Origin: Amphimedon queenslandica
Taxonomy: Eukaryota > Porifera > Demospongiae > Haplosclerida > Niphatidae
Direction: 5' to 3'
Length of the DNA: 43,739 nucleotides
NCBI RefSeq assembly: GCF_000090795.2
Contig: NW_003546311.1
Location: 1-43,739, forward strand
Shown: positions 9,946 through 24,262 of the stretch, one piece after another
How positions within the stretch are numbered: position 1 is the stretch's first letter
How the letters are laid out: every line of letters starts with the position of its first letter
Translations under genes and position numbers: made by a program
Notes under the pieces: model-generated
What the model was told of the DNA's origin: nothing
The model's database searches: none
Seen by the model: only the letters and a program-made list of their open reading frames with translations

Positions 9946-12900
9946 TTAAAGTCTTGTAGTTCTATAAATCTCAACGCTGTCTTCTGAGTCACTGCTGGAC
10001 TCGTCACACTGCGATCTTCGTCTCTCGTTCGACCGAACGAGTTTGATGTTGTCTTCCCTTTCACGAGAGAGTTGGAGCTCTTGCTGTCTCCTAACCGCCT
10101 CATCTGTAAAGAAAAGATGATGAGAATTGCAACTAGTCAAAATAGTTTAATCATGATAACAATAATAATATGAAAAATGTAATTATCCGCTCTAATAAGA
10201 ATAACTTGCATGTAGACACACACACAGAAACACAAAACAGACACCACAAAAACAACACAATGATGAAATTAATGACACACATAATCTCAATCAGACGCAG
10301 TGTATAAAATATCAATACCGAGAATCCTCAAGCTAGAATTCTTAGAGGTGGGCTGTTTCCTGCCCACAACACTGAAAGTACATTGGATAATTAATTAACA
10401 TCAAAGGATCAAATAATTTCTTAATTATTTACAGCAGTTTCCTACTACACAGACTATATGCTATAACCTTACATACACACTGACATTAGAGACATATGAA
10501 TTACATGTAGTGGGTAACCGGGTAAAAGGCAGCAGCTGTTTCCATGATAGCATTAAATAACTTTAAACTGTTTTTATGCTGTTGTCATTATTAACTGTCA
10601 CTTCTCTGGCATGTAATTTAGAGCAGCTATAAAAATAGCATTCTAGCAATAAATGGCATAATTATGTATAGTTGCAATTATATAATACAACATAATAAGA
10701 CTAAAATACTACTCTAAAAGATAAAGTGGCCAAAGCTAAATAAGCTGCCATACGCATATAAAAAGTCATAGAAACACAATTAATGATAATCTGCGAGTAG
10801 AATTGGGGTGGAAACCCAGTGTACATAGGTGTACCATGAAGCACTGAAGTGATACTTTCAATGTTAGGACAAGAACTAGTAGCTAGGGATTATCATTTCC
10901 TACTAACAATAATAACAATACATACCTTCCCATCTAATCACTCCATTGTAGTAAAGTGTGATACACTACTATTATAGGCAGTGAATATATACAATGAGTG
11001 GAAGGATTAATATACAGTGAGATATTGTAGGGTATCTGTTGTGTCCCCGACTGGCCACCTTATCATATGCATTTCTGCTATCTCTCTCTTTAATGATACC
11101 TTGTAATCTAATAGCTTTTAAAACGGAATGAGTAGCAACACCCATCACACATAAAACCATCCCCGAGACCTTCAGCAAGCTTAAGGACCCTTCCTCAACA
11201 AAGACTGTACTAATAGTCAATATAATGATTTCCTGCAGGAAGTAACAACAAGGACTCCATTACCACAACTACAAAGACTGACCTTGATGACACCAGATAC
11301 AGAGAAAGTAAGACTTGAGGTGTGATAGACTAATAAATATTCTGACATTGCTAATAGAAATGCTAATACTCCTGCCATTAATATCAATATCAGTGTGGTG
11401 AGGAGGACAGACGGACTAGGAGCAAGTAAAAGCTTCCTTGAAATGGCAAAATGGATACCTGAAATGAGAGAGAGAGAGGGAGGGAGGGGGGAGGGATGGA
11501 GGGAGAGAGGGAGGGAGAGAGAGAGAGAGAGAGAGATAAGATTTAAGCATGTTGATGGTAGAGTGAGTTACCATCTATAAAGAAAGCAAGGGGTATCAGT
11601 GTAAGGATCATTACAGGTTGTAAATTGTAAATCATATTAACCGGATTAGACAGTCCTAAAGGGCAAGGAAGGTATGATTGATGAGATTAACAAGAGTACA
11701 TGATTTAGGACACACACCATACTCTTCTTTCTGTAATGCAAGTTGAGCAGTAGACCATCTTAAACCAGTAACTATTGATGCTAAAATCACCTGATGGAGA
11801 GAGATTCACATTGTAGACACTATAATGAACATACCAATATAAATCCTTCCCATTCAAATGCAGTGGATTCATAAGTAAACATTACTAGACCAGCAAAAAT
11901 TAATAAAACAACAAAAATTTGAATTAGTCTCTGCAAAAAAAGAGAGATGGAGAGAGATGGGTAAAGAGAATTTACAGTAAAAACTAAAAAAACATGTCAA
12001 CAATATAAACATACTGATACACTATACAATACATACACAATATATGGACACAACCATTATAACTCACTGGTTGCTCAATCCCTATTACAATACCAAAAAA
12101 CAAAATAAATACAAGTGCCGTTGACTTGGACATGGTATACCTAACAAGACAAAAACACCCAAAAATTAAAAAAATATCAAATAAAACTACCCCAAAATTA
12201 TTATTAGGCAGAGTCAACAAGCCGTATAACACAAACACGACTGCATGCATACTGAAAGTACAATGAAGCAATGCTAGAGAGAGAGAGAGTGAGGAATCAC
12301 CTGCATTTACTACTAGGAATGACTCTATTAGGAACTATTAGGAGTAGTAAAGCAAAGGAGTTGATATAGTGGGCTAATTAGCAGTGGTCAGTGACAACAG
12401 TGAAAATAGAATCTACTACAAAAATGAATTCTTTCCCAAACAGCCTTCAAGTAGGGAGTGTAAGGTTGTTAATAATGATATATATAGCCCATGTACTTAA
12501 TTAAGTGTGGGGGAAGTAGTGCCCATGTAATGTCTTAGATTTTCCCATAAAAGATTATAATGAATTGCCTGTTGTGATGAGTGTGCATATATACGTGTAT
12601 GAGTGGGTAAAACAAGAGTTTAACATCACAATAACAGCCTTCCCTCTCTCTCTCATCTTACAATGATATTGTAATATAGAGGAGACTCCAGTTTGAGAGA
12701 CCAATGTCAAGAGATGTGAAGATAGCTACAAATAAGATACACATACAACACATTCACAGTCATTCATCCTTCATGATCCTTGCCCAAATATGTTCCTCGT
12801 TCTCTCTCTTTATCTCACCTACGGGACATATTGACTTAAGATAGTTCTTCCATCCAAATGTAGCCTGAGGCGACTTTCTGGCACAATAAAGAGTTCCTCT

Positions 12901-13076
12901 AATGGTCCAAGCCAATAGAAACTTGATGATGAGGTGTATGATGGTCATGCTGATTGGGAATGGATAATTCTGATTTGAAAGGGAAAGAGGAGACGTAGAG
13001 CCACCGTATCGGCTCGTTATCTTACCGTTAATAGCTTCTTGTTGTAGAAAGTCAGAGATATGGAGAAGAAATAGTA
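9946..13076 (-). CDS. SLC35C2: Nucleotide-sugar transporter-like protein, SLC35C2 (first exon unresolved)
   Basis: A multi-pass drug/metabolite-transporter superfamily protein of the Golgi/ER, related to the GDP-fucose transporter SLC35C1. Exon 13026-13076 gives YYFFSISLTFYNKKLLT and joins in phase 0 to NYPFPISMTIIHLIIKFLLA. Later pieces are MSKSTALVFILFFGIVIGIE (about 12070-12140), VMFTYESTAFEWEGF (about 11840-11900), VTGLRWSTAQLALQKEEYG (about 11715-11790), TSSLTLSVSGVIK (about 11280-11320) and EIIILTISTVFVEEGSLSLL (about 11175-11235). These follow SLC35C2 segment by segment. The last exon, 9946-10103, encodes a charged tail ending SVEIYRTTRL. It joins in phase to RLQ at 11100 across a 1-kb intron. 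The N-terminal exon lies upstream and is not identified; the ATG at 13113 is out of frame. Confidence 0.88.
11470..11536. repeat. (GA)n / GGGA purine-rich microsatellite
   Basis: A run of gagagagag and gggaggga repeats lies in an intron of the SLC35C2-like gene. It is polypurine on the + strand, so mirror-repeat (H-DNA) folding is possible. No coding role is seen. Confidence 0.85.
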
Positions 13077-13089
13077 CTGCAAAATCAAC

Positions 13090-13627
13090 AAAACAGTCTT
13101 TGATAGCCGCCATATTGTTTCCATTTTGGTGGGCGTGGTCGCAATTAATTACATCTCATGAATATTAATTAGGATTAGAAATTTAGAATCTTTTTTAGAA
13201 AAGTAGAATACACAATGATTTAACAAAAAATTAAACTTAGACTCGGTTTGGTCAATGAAAAGGAGAGAGAGAACAAATAAATGAGAGGAAGAACAATGCA
13301 CGAGAGACAGGAAAGATAAAAGAGAGAGAGAAGGGAAGGTAATGTACCTCAACATTATAATGAACACACATAATGTTAAAAAAAGCTGATTGATACAACC
13401 AAAATTGCTACCAGCTGCTTGCAAAGAACAAACAAAAAATGAGTAGGTAAGGTACGTAACAAATTAATAATACATAACACGATAATAATAATAATACTAA
13501 TAATAATAATAGAGGAAACAGACAAGACACATGTAATATCATTACACTTTCATCAATTAATTGTGTATGTATGTAATATCTAATAATTAATCCATGATAG
13601 TATTAATCAGTAATAAGATTGGGCGGA
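13090..13627. other. Spacer between SLC35C2-like and Regnase-like genes
   Basis: AT-rich sequence with GA-rich stretches and ATT/AAT repeats. It should contain the promoter and the missing first exon of the SLC35C2-like gene, but I could not identify an exon with a matching donor and phase. The 3'UTR of the Regnase-like gene also falls here. Confidence 0.4.
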
Positions 13628-16600
13628 TTACCTGTTACCAACATAATGCATTAAAGTGTTCATGTCCTTTATCTGAGGATACTGATACAAAACGCTCCTG
13701 ATCCTCTCTCTCTCCGCAGGATACAAAGAAGCTGCATGCTCGTATAATAAAGAATGGGTGTGGTCCCAGTGATGGGTGTGGTCTCTTAGATGGGAGTGGT
13801 CTCGGGGATGCGTGTATGGGTTGTTTAAAGGTGCAGTGTGTGGGCGGGGAGGGGGGGCAGAGAGGGGAACCCCATGTCCCATTATGGGTGCAGTCTGATG
13901 AGGTGTATCAATAGAATAGTATTGGGTCGTTGGAGTGTTCATCAATATATATGGCCTTAAGCCGGGCTGTGGTGGCTGTCGTAGCGAGTCAGAGGCACCA
14001 GGAGGAGGGTAGGACATCTCTCCTCGTGGCAGAACTCTCGGAGGTACAGGTTGTCTTAGGGGAGCATCGGGACGAGGGGGAGGGGGGAACCCGTACGTGG
14101 GTGAGAATGTCTCCTGTCGATGAGGTGGTACATACGAAATGAGTCTTCCCTGCATTATAGGACTATCAATACCACTGGTTCCACCACCTCCTAGTCCAAT
14201 TGGAAGACTGAACTGCTTCGTTGGGCTGCTGTGCTTAACCCCATACACACCCCCGCTGGTCTTATTCTCCTGTAAAGGTGATGATGTCTCTCTACCTTCG
14301 CTTCCTTTGTTCTCCTGTCTCTCGGGGTGATAGTACCTACAGCGTGGACCAAAGTTACACTTCTCCTTATAAGGGCAGGGCTGTTTATCGCGTGGGACGG
14401 GATGCTCCACTGTTCCCTCCGATGTCTGACTCCTCCCACCTTGAAAACGAAGGAAAGTATCAAGGTGAGGTCCGTGTTTCCCGAGAGGGTCTGAAGGTAT
14501 CATAAAGGAATCTCCAACAAACGTATACATAAGCAGGCGGTTCTCAATGGCCTCGGTCCACTGAGGGATTTTCTCCACTAATAGATCACGGAAATGGTCG
14601 TTGGATACAATAACTCCACCCCTTTCTGCCGCTAGCTTGACAATGAACCGATCGTCGTAGCAGACGATTTTCCGATCTCTGACCCGGCGTGAGGGGGTGT
14701 AGTGTACGAAATTTGATCTTGCGAGCTCAAAGAGGATTTCTTGATCACTGATGGGTGACTCGGGTCGTGATGGCTCCTTTCTCCATTGAGGAACAAAGAC
14801 TGTAATCTCACTGTGCCCTCTCTGGAGAAAGTAGTTGACAGCTATGCTGATCCCACGGCAGGAAAAGGTTGTTCCGTTGCCATGACTAAAGGGAGGGAAG
14901 AGAAGAGGGATTACTTTTATTCGTGTTTGAATTTCATTGCAATACTTTATACTACGGTGGCCAGACATAACAAAGTTGTATGCCACAGTCCATAACATCC
15001 AACTTAATAATCATAATAATGTGTATAATAATAATGCTCTATCCCCCTGTAATGGCATACTGTATCATAATACAATAAGGGTCTCTTATTGCAAGAGGAA
15101 ACAATAATTACCCACTACTACTGCTACTACATGATATACAGTACACCTACTGTTGCTGCTAATGGAGCCAAGCACTCAACAAATTGTTTGTTTTTTATTT
15201 TAATTGCTATGAAATGGAGTCAAGTGTGTGAGAGCAGAAATATGACAGCTTGAACATGGCCATCAACAACAACACACTCAGTACAGAGGTTGAGAGATAG
15301 TGGAGATATTATATGATGAACTTCTACAACTTCATTCAAATTAATCCACTTACTACAAAGTCACTATAATAATACACTACTATATAATGCATAACTGGCA
15401 AGGAAAGTGTACAAAGTATTGGAAAGTGAAACTAGTAGCTGTTACAACTGTGGGACTGTCTGGCTCCAGTCACTCTTCACCACTAAACTCTACACCTGCT
15501 GTCTCCTGGAGGGGGAGGCAGTGGAGCCTTTTCTAGTTTAAATAACCTCTTTAGCTGGTATCCCCAATAGGAAAAACAATACAGGGCAAGACTATAGATC
15601 TATTATCATCTTTATTATTACTTTAGACTTAGGATTAAGTGTCAACCTTTTCCTGTTACTTAATCTTTCCCATTAGTTTTAATTTTCCCCAATGATGAGT
15701 GATGCAAACAAGGCAGTAAGATCACTCTCTCTCTCTCTCTTTGCATGCCTTTATGTGTACAGGTGAAGCTGTTGGGAGTGTAATTTGACTACTGATAACT
15801 TTCAGCATCAATATTCTACTAATGCTATCACTAATTGGTCCCAAAAGCCACTGTATAACAATGCACCTTTAGCAGTAACTGCAGTTAGCAAGCAGTACAA
15901 GAGTGTAGTAGGTTGAGTGATGTAAACACACAAGCAAGGAAAGTGAGAAACAGAGAAAAAGGAAGAGAACATTGATGAAATGGTTGACAGAAAGGAAAGA
16001 GTAGGGAGAGAGGGGGAGAGATAAAGGAAAAGACATACACATACATGTACATGTACATGTACTACAGAGGCATAACCTACCTCATGGCAATGTTGCTTCC
16101 ATCAATGACAATAGGTCTCAGGCCCTCTCGCTGGCCACTCATTGTAGTAGGAACAGGTGTTGTTTCTGGCTTGGCAGTGGAAGATGCTCCTCCAGTAGAA
16201 ACAGGACGCACAATATTAATGGACACTAGCCTTGCCATTATATCGTTATCAGATGCTTCAACACCGAGTGACTTTACAACCGTCTCCACTTTATCTTGCG
16301 GATATCCTAACTCAACAAACTGTGTCACACGTTTATTATACTGCACAGAAGAGGGCGAGGGGAGTGCTGGATCACGAGAAGTTGTCGTGGGTCCTCCTCC
16401 TTTGTCTTGCAGGCGCTCCAGCAAAGCCTTCTTTAGACTATCAGTCATGTTATCAACAGTCCCTGGTTTTCTCATCAGTTCTCTCAGCTGCTCACTCAAT
16501 GCAAAGACTTCTGGATCATTTGTCTCAGGGCTGTTGGCTTCTTGGATCTCAATGAGGTCTTTGAGTTTCTGCACAGCCAAGTTAACGGATCGCTCAGTTC

Positions 16601-17274
16601 CCTGGACGAGGATACCCTGAGATGATCTCTGGAGGACTGTCTGATAGTCTCTCTCGATTGTATCGCGGAGTTTAGAGGATCCATTGAAGAGTATATTGGC
16701 AAATTGATTCCCGCAGGGAACCACAGTGAAATACTCTGGTCTATAGGTAGCCAGTACGTATTGCTAATGGAGGAGAGAGGAGAGGTATGTAATCATAATA
16801 TATAGCAAAATTGCATCCAATCATCTCCTCCCACCCAATTTTCATGCCTTTTCTTTCAATACACTTATCTTTTATCCCTCACCATCTCTTCATTCTGTTT
16901 TCAAAATAAAACCTTTTATTTTTAGTATAATTTCTTCAGGCAGCAATCTCTCCCCCAGTCACAGATAATAATAAGTACATGTAGGATCCACCCGCTTTCT
17001 CTCTCACCTGCGTCTTGTAACAAGCCTCTTCAGATCCAGATACTTTCATCCATTCATTCGCTGGTCTCCCTGCCTCACCCTCACCGTCCCCACGAGAGAG
17101 GAAGACGGGGCTGGTGTGCGGTGGGGAGAGGTGTACCCCAACGCCAAAGAGTAGCTCGAGGCGGCACTTCAAATCAAGAAGAGAGTCTCTTTCTCTCCAG
17201 ACGAGTATGTCCCTGGTCACAGTGCCGTTACTAATAGAAGAAGAAGTAGTTTTTGTTGTGGTAATGGCAGACAT
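13628..17274 (-). CDS. ZC3H12-like: Regnase/ZC3H12-type endoribonuclease with N4BP1-like N-terminus
   Basis: Exons 17008-17274, 16081-16763 and 13628-14885 join in phase to 735 residues. Regnases are PIN-fold RNases that cleave stem-loops in immune and other mRNAs. The catalytic domain begins [20 protein letters not shown] (Asp310) and continues with [15 protein letters not shown] (Asp394/395) and VSNDHFRD (Asp413, Asp417). The phrase DPLGKHGP follows, then a CCCH zinc finger, [17 protein letters not shown] (487-503, CX5CX5CX3H). A Pro-rich region and the regnase C-terminal helix ([15 protein letters not shown]) end the protein. Before the PIN domain lies a UBA-like regnase N-domain ([20 protein letters not shown]). 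Before that is a KH-like region ([20 protein letters not shown]) as in N4BP1/KHNYN. Intron 2 (about 1.2 kb) looks empty. Confidence 0.9.
14886..16080. other. Large intron of the Regnase-like gene, no feature seen
   Basis: An AT-rich 1.2-kb intron with a short (CT)n run near 15725-15742 and a tacatgtacatgtacatgt run near the donor (about 16043-16061). No open frame with convincing codon use, no tRNA and no clear transposon ends were seen. Confidence 0.6.
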
Positions 17275-17824
17275 AAAGGAGAGACTATGAGCAAGAAAGC
17301 TGCCCGTCGTCTAGAAGCATCAGTTACCAGTTGATTATAGTTGCACACACTGATCTGGAGGCTTATCAGAGTGCGTGGGCGTAAAATAAGTCCCGCAGCC
17401 ACGCCTCCTTCAATATTATCATCAAGAATGCAATTTGTATTGTGTGTTATGTTTATGGTAGAATCTTGGGAATTTTAAATTAATGCATCAGAATGCAGGT
17501 ACTTTAATGTCAAAGAAATGATTTGGCTTTTTAGTACTGCTTTAACCAAGTTTGAAATTGCAGCAAACTCAAATTGCTTTTATGCTTTGGACATCATGAT
17601 CATTTGAATCTGATCTGTACATAGCAAGTGTGATCAAAAAAGCAAGTAGAAGGAAGCCACACCTTTAAGAGCTAAAAAAGGAAACTGGTTGTTTTTGGAA
17701 AGCGAGTGGGAGTCTACCCTCTACATCTCCCGTCATTGTTTGGGGGGAACAAGAATTACTGAGGCAGACGGTTTGTGCATCTTTCTTAATAAAAACAACC
17801 TAGACTACTAACTCAATATAATCT

Positions 17825-19152
17825 ATGCCTATCAATAATCAAGAGCTGCTAAAGCAGGTACATTTCACCGGGGAGGCAGACTGTCAGGAGTTCCACCCAC
17901 ATCCTCTCAGGCCGAGCCTTTGCACTGACTGCAACAAGCTCTTTTCAAAGCACGAGCCAGGGGCCATACCTAACGACGAAGCACTCCTCCAGGTGAGTTT
18001 ACTTAGTTTAGCAATTTGGCAGCAATTCTGGGCATCTGTTAACATCCTTGGAAATGTGATTTTTATTTATAAGAATGTAAACAATTACTTCCTCAATTTG
18101 TTCTTCTTTTGTTTTAAATCTGAAATTAATAATTAAGTTGAGTGCATTATAGCTTTGAATTATTTCTCCTTCTACCGTAGGCTCTTGCCCATTCAACAAA
18201 AGCAGAAAAGACTCCCGATCGCATTCTGACCACTTCAAGCGGGGGCGGACTTTATTTAGGCGGTTTTCGTGGTGTCATAAATACTCAGTTCCTACGAGAG
18301 GCCAACGTCACTCACATAGTCAATACTGCAAAGGGGCTAGAGATTTTTGGACCAAAGTATTTAGTAGGTCAATATGCATAATTATGCATATCACTCAGTG
18401 CATGCACAAAGCAATGATGATGCATGTATCTGCATAGCTTGAGTAGAGAGAACTTCCCCATATAATTTATGAGTAGACAGTGATATGTCTTATCAAAATC
18501 AAGTCTGTCCCTGGTATGCATTGGGCAGTGTTAGTCTATTGTACTACAAAGCAATTGAAAACGGACAATAGCATACCATAGACCCTGATTGGTATTCCCC
18601 TCTCACATGGTTTACAGGAAAGGTTTATACTGTGAGTGCCAATGAGATCATTTGTTATGACTGTATGATCTCATCCTCACAGACTGCAGTCCAGGAAGCC
18701 AGAGACATATTGAAAATAAATTTTTTAGAATTAAATTGGGAAGACACCGAGACATGGCTCATTCCTGACTCTGACATCAGGACACTCTGCAATTATATAC
18801 AGACCGGGCTTGACATGCAAGGCCAATCTGTATTTGTTCATTGTGCACAGGTAAAGGAAGAACAATAAATCCTTACTTGTCATTGATAATCATGCAGACT
18901 ATGCTATATGCTATGCATACATTCACCGCTCCCATATTGTTGTATCATTATGTGTTTTAGGGTAAATCCCGTTCCTCTACAGCTGTTGTTGCTTATGTTA
19001 TGGTTGCTAAAGGCCTCTCTTTGAAGGAGTCTTTGGGACTTGTGCAGTCTTTGCACAAAATGGCAGAACCTAATCCTCACTTTATGAAACGACTGGAAGA
19101 ATTTGAAAAGTCAGAGCTTCTCCAAGAGCTACGACAAGCTATTAGGATTTGA
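17825..19152 (+). CDS. Dual-specificity protein phosphatase with N-terminal CxxC segment
   Basis: Exons 17825-17992, 18181-18367, 18618-18850 and 18961-19152 sum to 780 nt (259 residues) with consistent phase. The phosphatase signature HCX5R is present as VHCAQGKSRSSTAVVAYVM, split by an intron after the Gln. Upstream are the family's substrate-loop phrases GGLYLGGFRGVINTQFL and VTHIVNTAKGLEIFGPKY, and the general-acid region is in the NWEDTETWLIPDSD segment. The N-terminal 60 residues carry LCTDCNKLFSKHEPG, a CxxC...H pattern that may bind zinc; I do not recognise its family. The exon 2 donor (GTCAAT at 18368) was chosen on phase. It is head-to-tail with, and 186 bp before, the deaminase-LOG gene. 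Confidence 0.82.
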
Positions 19153-19298
19153 TAAAGATTCTATATCTAATTGACATATTATTACATTATCATTTCCTCC
19201 TTTTCCTCTTAGCTTGTGGTGTAACAAAGCAATTAATAGTGACAAGGTTTTTATTGAGATTATAGAATAATGACATTCATAGTTCATTGTCTCCATAA

Positions 19299-21126
<1,828 letters not shown>

Positions 21127-21388
21127 TTTCTAACCATGCCTATAACAATGCTGATAAGCTGTGTGATTGCACTTATGATTAGCTGCAAGCTGTTTTGTTT
21201 CAAAATTTAATTTTAATATTGCACCATTGAAACATTTTCTTAAAGTGTAATTTAAAATTGAGAAATCCTTTAGAAATGCAATTCCCCGATATACAAAGAC
21301 ATGGATTCAAATAAGCCATGCAAGCTAGTAGTAAAAACTCAAAAACTGTGCTATAAAATTATCAAAAAATATCATAATATAAATTGAA

Positions 21389-24227
21389 TTAAATGTGTTC
21401 AAAGTCGTCGTCATCAGAAATGTTAGGGCTACCAGCATGAGGAGGTGAAGATAAGGGCTTGTATGCACCAATGGATATCTCACCACTCATAGCCTGCTTT
21501 ATAACATGGTGGACTTCTTCATCCTGCAAAAAACAATGAAGAATGACCAGTAAAGAACAGCAAAAGCATAAGATAGTTAAAGATATAGTATAATAAAATT
21601 TAGCAAGTGACCAATATTTTTCAAAACTAACAGTTGTCAAATCATCCGGTGTCTTGTCCTCATTGTTTCTATGAGAATACTGTGCTCCATATAATATCAG
21701 CTCTTTAGCTAATGAGGCATGATTCCACCTTGAAATAAATATGCATATGATGAGTGACACTTGTACTGCTGTAGTTATTCAATCCTACCTCGCTGCATTA
21801 TGTAATGGAGTATCACCTCTGTCATTGAGAGCTGTTACATCAGCTCCATGCTAAGAGAGAGAGAGGGATTAGATAGCTCAGTGTGCCCCCATTCACTAAC
21901 TATCAATAGCAAAGCTGCAGAGTCCATGTGCCCATTGTTGCAACAGAAATGCAATGGAGTGTTTCCTCTGACGTCACTTGGATTAACGTCGGCTCCATTT
22001 TCAAGCAACTTCATGACAACCTACAGGAACAGAACTAGAATTCTTCCAGAACTCCATGTAAAAGTGATATTTTCATTTGAAGCATTATTTCAGTTTTTTG
22101 AATAGCAATAACTCAAAAAATATTAACAGAAACAACTCAGACTTTCTACATTGCATAAAGGTATCAATAATGTCAAGAGTATATGATGTGTTAGAGAGAG
22201 TGTCTAACCATAGTACTGTAGGCTGCTACATCACGGCGTAGAGTGTTCTGTATAGTTTACATAATCACTTTAGCACCTTCTTTACATAATTAACAAGAGT
22301 GTCCATTTTGGGTGTAGTATTTAATAAAATATTAGACGCGCCCCTTCATTGAAAAGCCTCTTGTGACCTATAACTAGGCAAGAACTATCTCCAAGTGAGC
22401 AAAGTGAGACTGAGTACTCCTCTAGGTTTAGGAAACAATCAATTTTTGCACCCCGCCCTTTAATTATTAAAGTTATCTGATCAATGGTTTTGTTATGTAT
22501 TAAAACTGTAAATATGTAAATTTGTGTACTCTTGGAAATTAGCTGGATACTCATAAAACACTCTACGCCGTGATGTAGCAGCCTACAGTACTATGGTTAG
22601 ACACTCTCTCTAACACATCATGTACTCTTGATAATGTGCATTAGAAAATACAAAAAACTGCTTCTCTCTATTCCTTACATCTTTATGATTGTACTGACAA
22701 GCCAAGTGTAATGGAGTCAACAGCTCATCCTTTGTTCTAGCATTCTTTGGTGCATCTCTGCTAATAAGATAGTCCACTATTGCTCTAGAGCCATTGAGTG
22801 CTGCTTTATGGAGTGGGGTATTACCATGTGAATCGCGTACATTGACATTCAAGAAAACAAGATGACCCTGGAATGAAGGGAAATTTGCACACATATACAC
22901 AGACATTGATGTATCAATCAATACATTATGTGCAAACGAATTTACTTTTCTCAATTTTTGACACTTTTCACACTGACAGAGAGGATGGCATGCAGTAGCC
23001 CCTCCCCCTCCTTCAGTGGGTGTGGCCTGATTACCAAACAAATACTTGACCTTAAAAAGGTTACATAATTTATATTTAGTAGTACACATTCTCATACCAT
23101 TGTGATGTCGTGATCGTGGATAGCACGAAAGAGCTTCTTTAGCTAAGCAAAGCATCATCATAGCAATAACTAAGGTAGCCAAACCTGTTTATCAGTTTCA
23201 CTAGGTGCATCAGAGGAAAGGGTACTCCTCCTCCTTGCAATTGATTTTGTGGGGTTTCTTGATAGGCTGTCGCTATTCCTGAGCTTCACATCGCTGGAGG
23301 ATGCCCGGCCACCATCAGTTTCCTCCTTTTCACTTGCTCTTCTTCCTCCTCCTCTCCCTCCTTCTCCTCCTCTCCCTCCACTACCAGCTGAAAAACTGGA
23401 GTGTCGATTTGACGCGAGAGATTGTAAATTTACAAAAATCTGTTAATGAATGAAGCATAGTGGTTAACATGGCAACTGAAAACAAAGAAATAGGTTTCCC
23501 ACAGCAGTTTGGCATAGTGCTTCTTGTCAGTGAATTATCAAAGTTAAAAACTGCAGCAAAAATCCTAAGATAGTCTTTGGCCAAATTCCATAAAAATCAC
23601 AAAAAAGGTTTTTCAATTTTTATAATTTGTGTAGAAAGTAGTGCTGGGCGATAGTAACACTACCACTATCATGATTGATAGTTACAAAACTATCATGATT
23701 TTGAATACCATCACGATATTCACTCAAGTACTTGACCTCGAATTAATAGCGATTATAATTAAAATAGAATAAGCTGTGTAGGCGTAGTTAATTGTTCAGA
23801 GGATAAAGTTATGAAGCTAACTGATTTTTTTGACAGAAAAAGCGACAATTGAACTGAATTAAAATAGCCAGTAAGTGGCAAAAGCTGTCTTTAATCACTT
23901 TTTTTGGCGCCATCTTAGTGTTAAACAAACTGTCTGACCACGTGTTTGTACAAGACTAGTGCGCATGCGTAAATCTGACCACATGTTTGTACAACTGCGC
24001 ATGCGCATTAGACATAGATTTTTATAAAATTTAATTTACATTCGCAACTGATCAAGAAATAACAACATTATTCACATTCAACACATGAGCAGATTTCCTT
24101 ATATATTAAAATTCAACAACTTAGCACTGACCTTTGTATTGTAAGAGGCTCTGGCAGGAGTATCATTTAGCTTGTTCCTAATATCAAACTGGGCACCATG
24201 CTCCAGTAATAAAGGCACTATAAGTCC

Positions 24228-24262
<35 letters not shown>

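Noticed and set aside
12760-13113. Open frame starting MAAIKDCFVDFAVLF as the start of the SLC35C2-like gene
   Set aside because: The family match (YYFFSISLTFYNKKLLT) is in another frame that begins at a TTTGCAG acceptor, so this ATG is out of frame.
14139-14505. Plus-strand frames within the Regnase-like gene
   Set aside because: They mirror the coding exon on the minus strand, which has clear catalytic and zinc-finger motifs.
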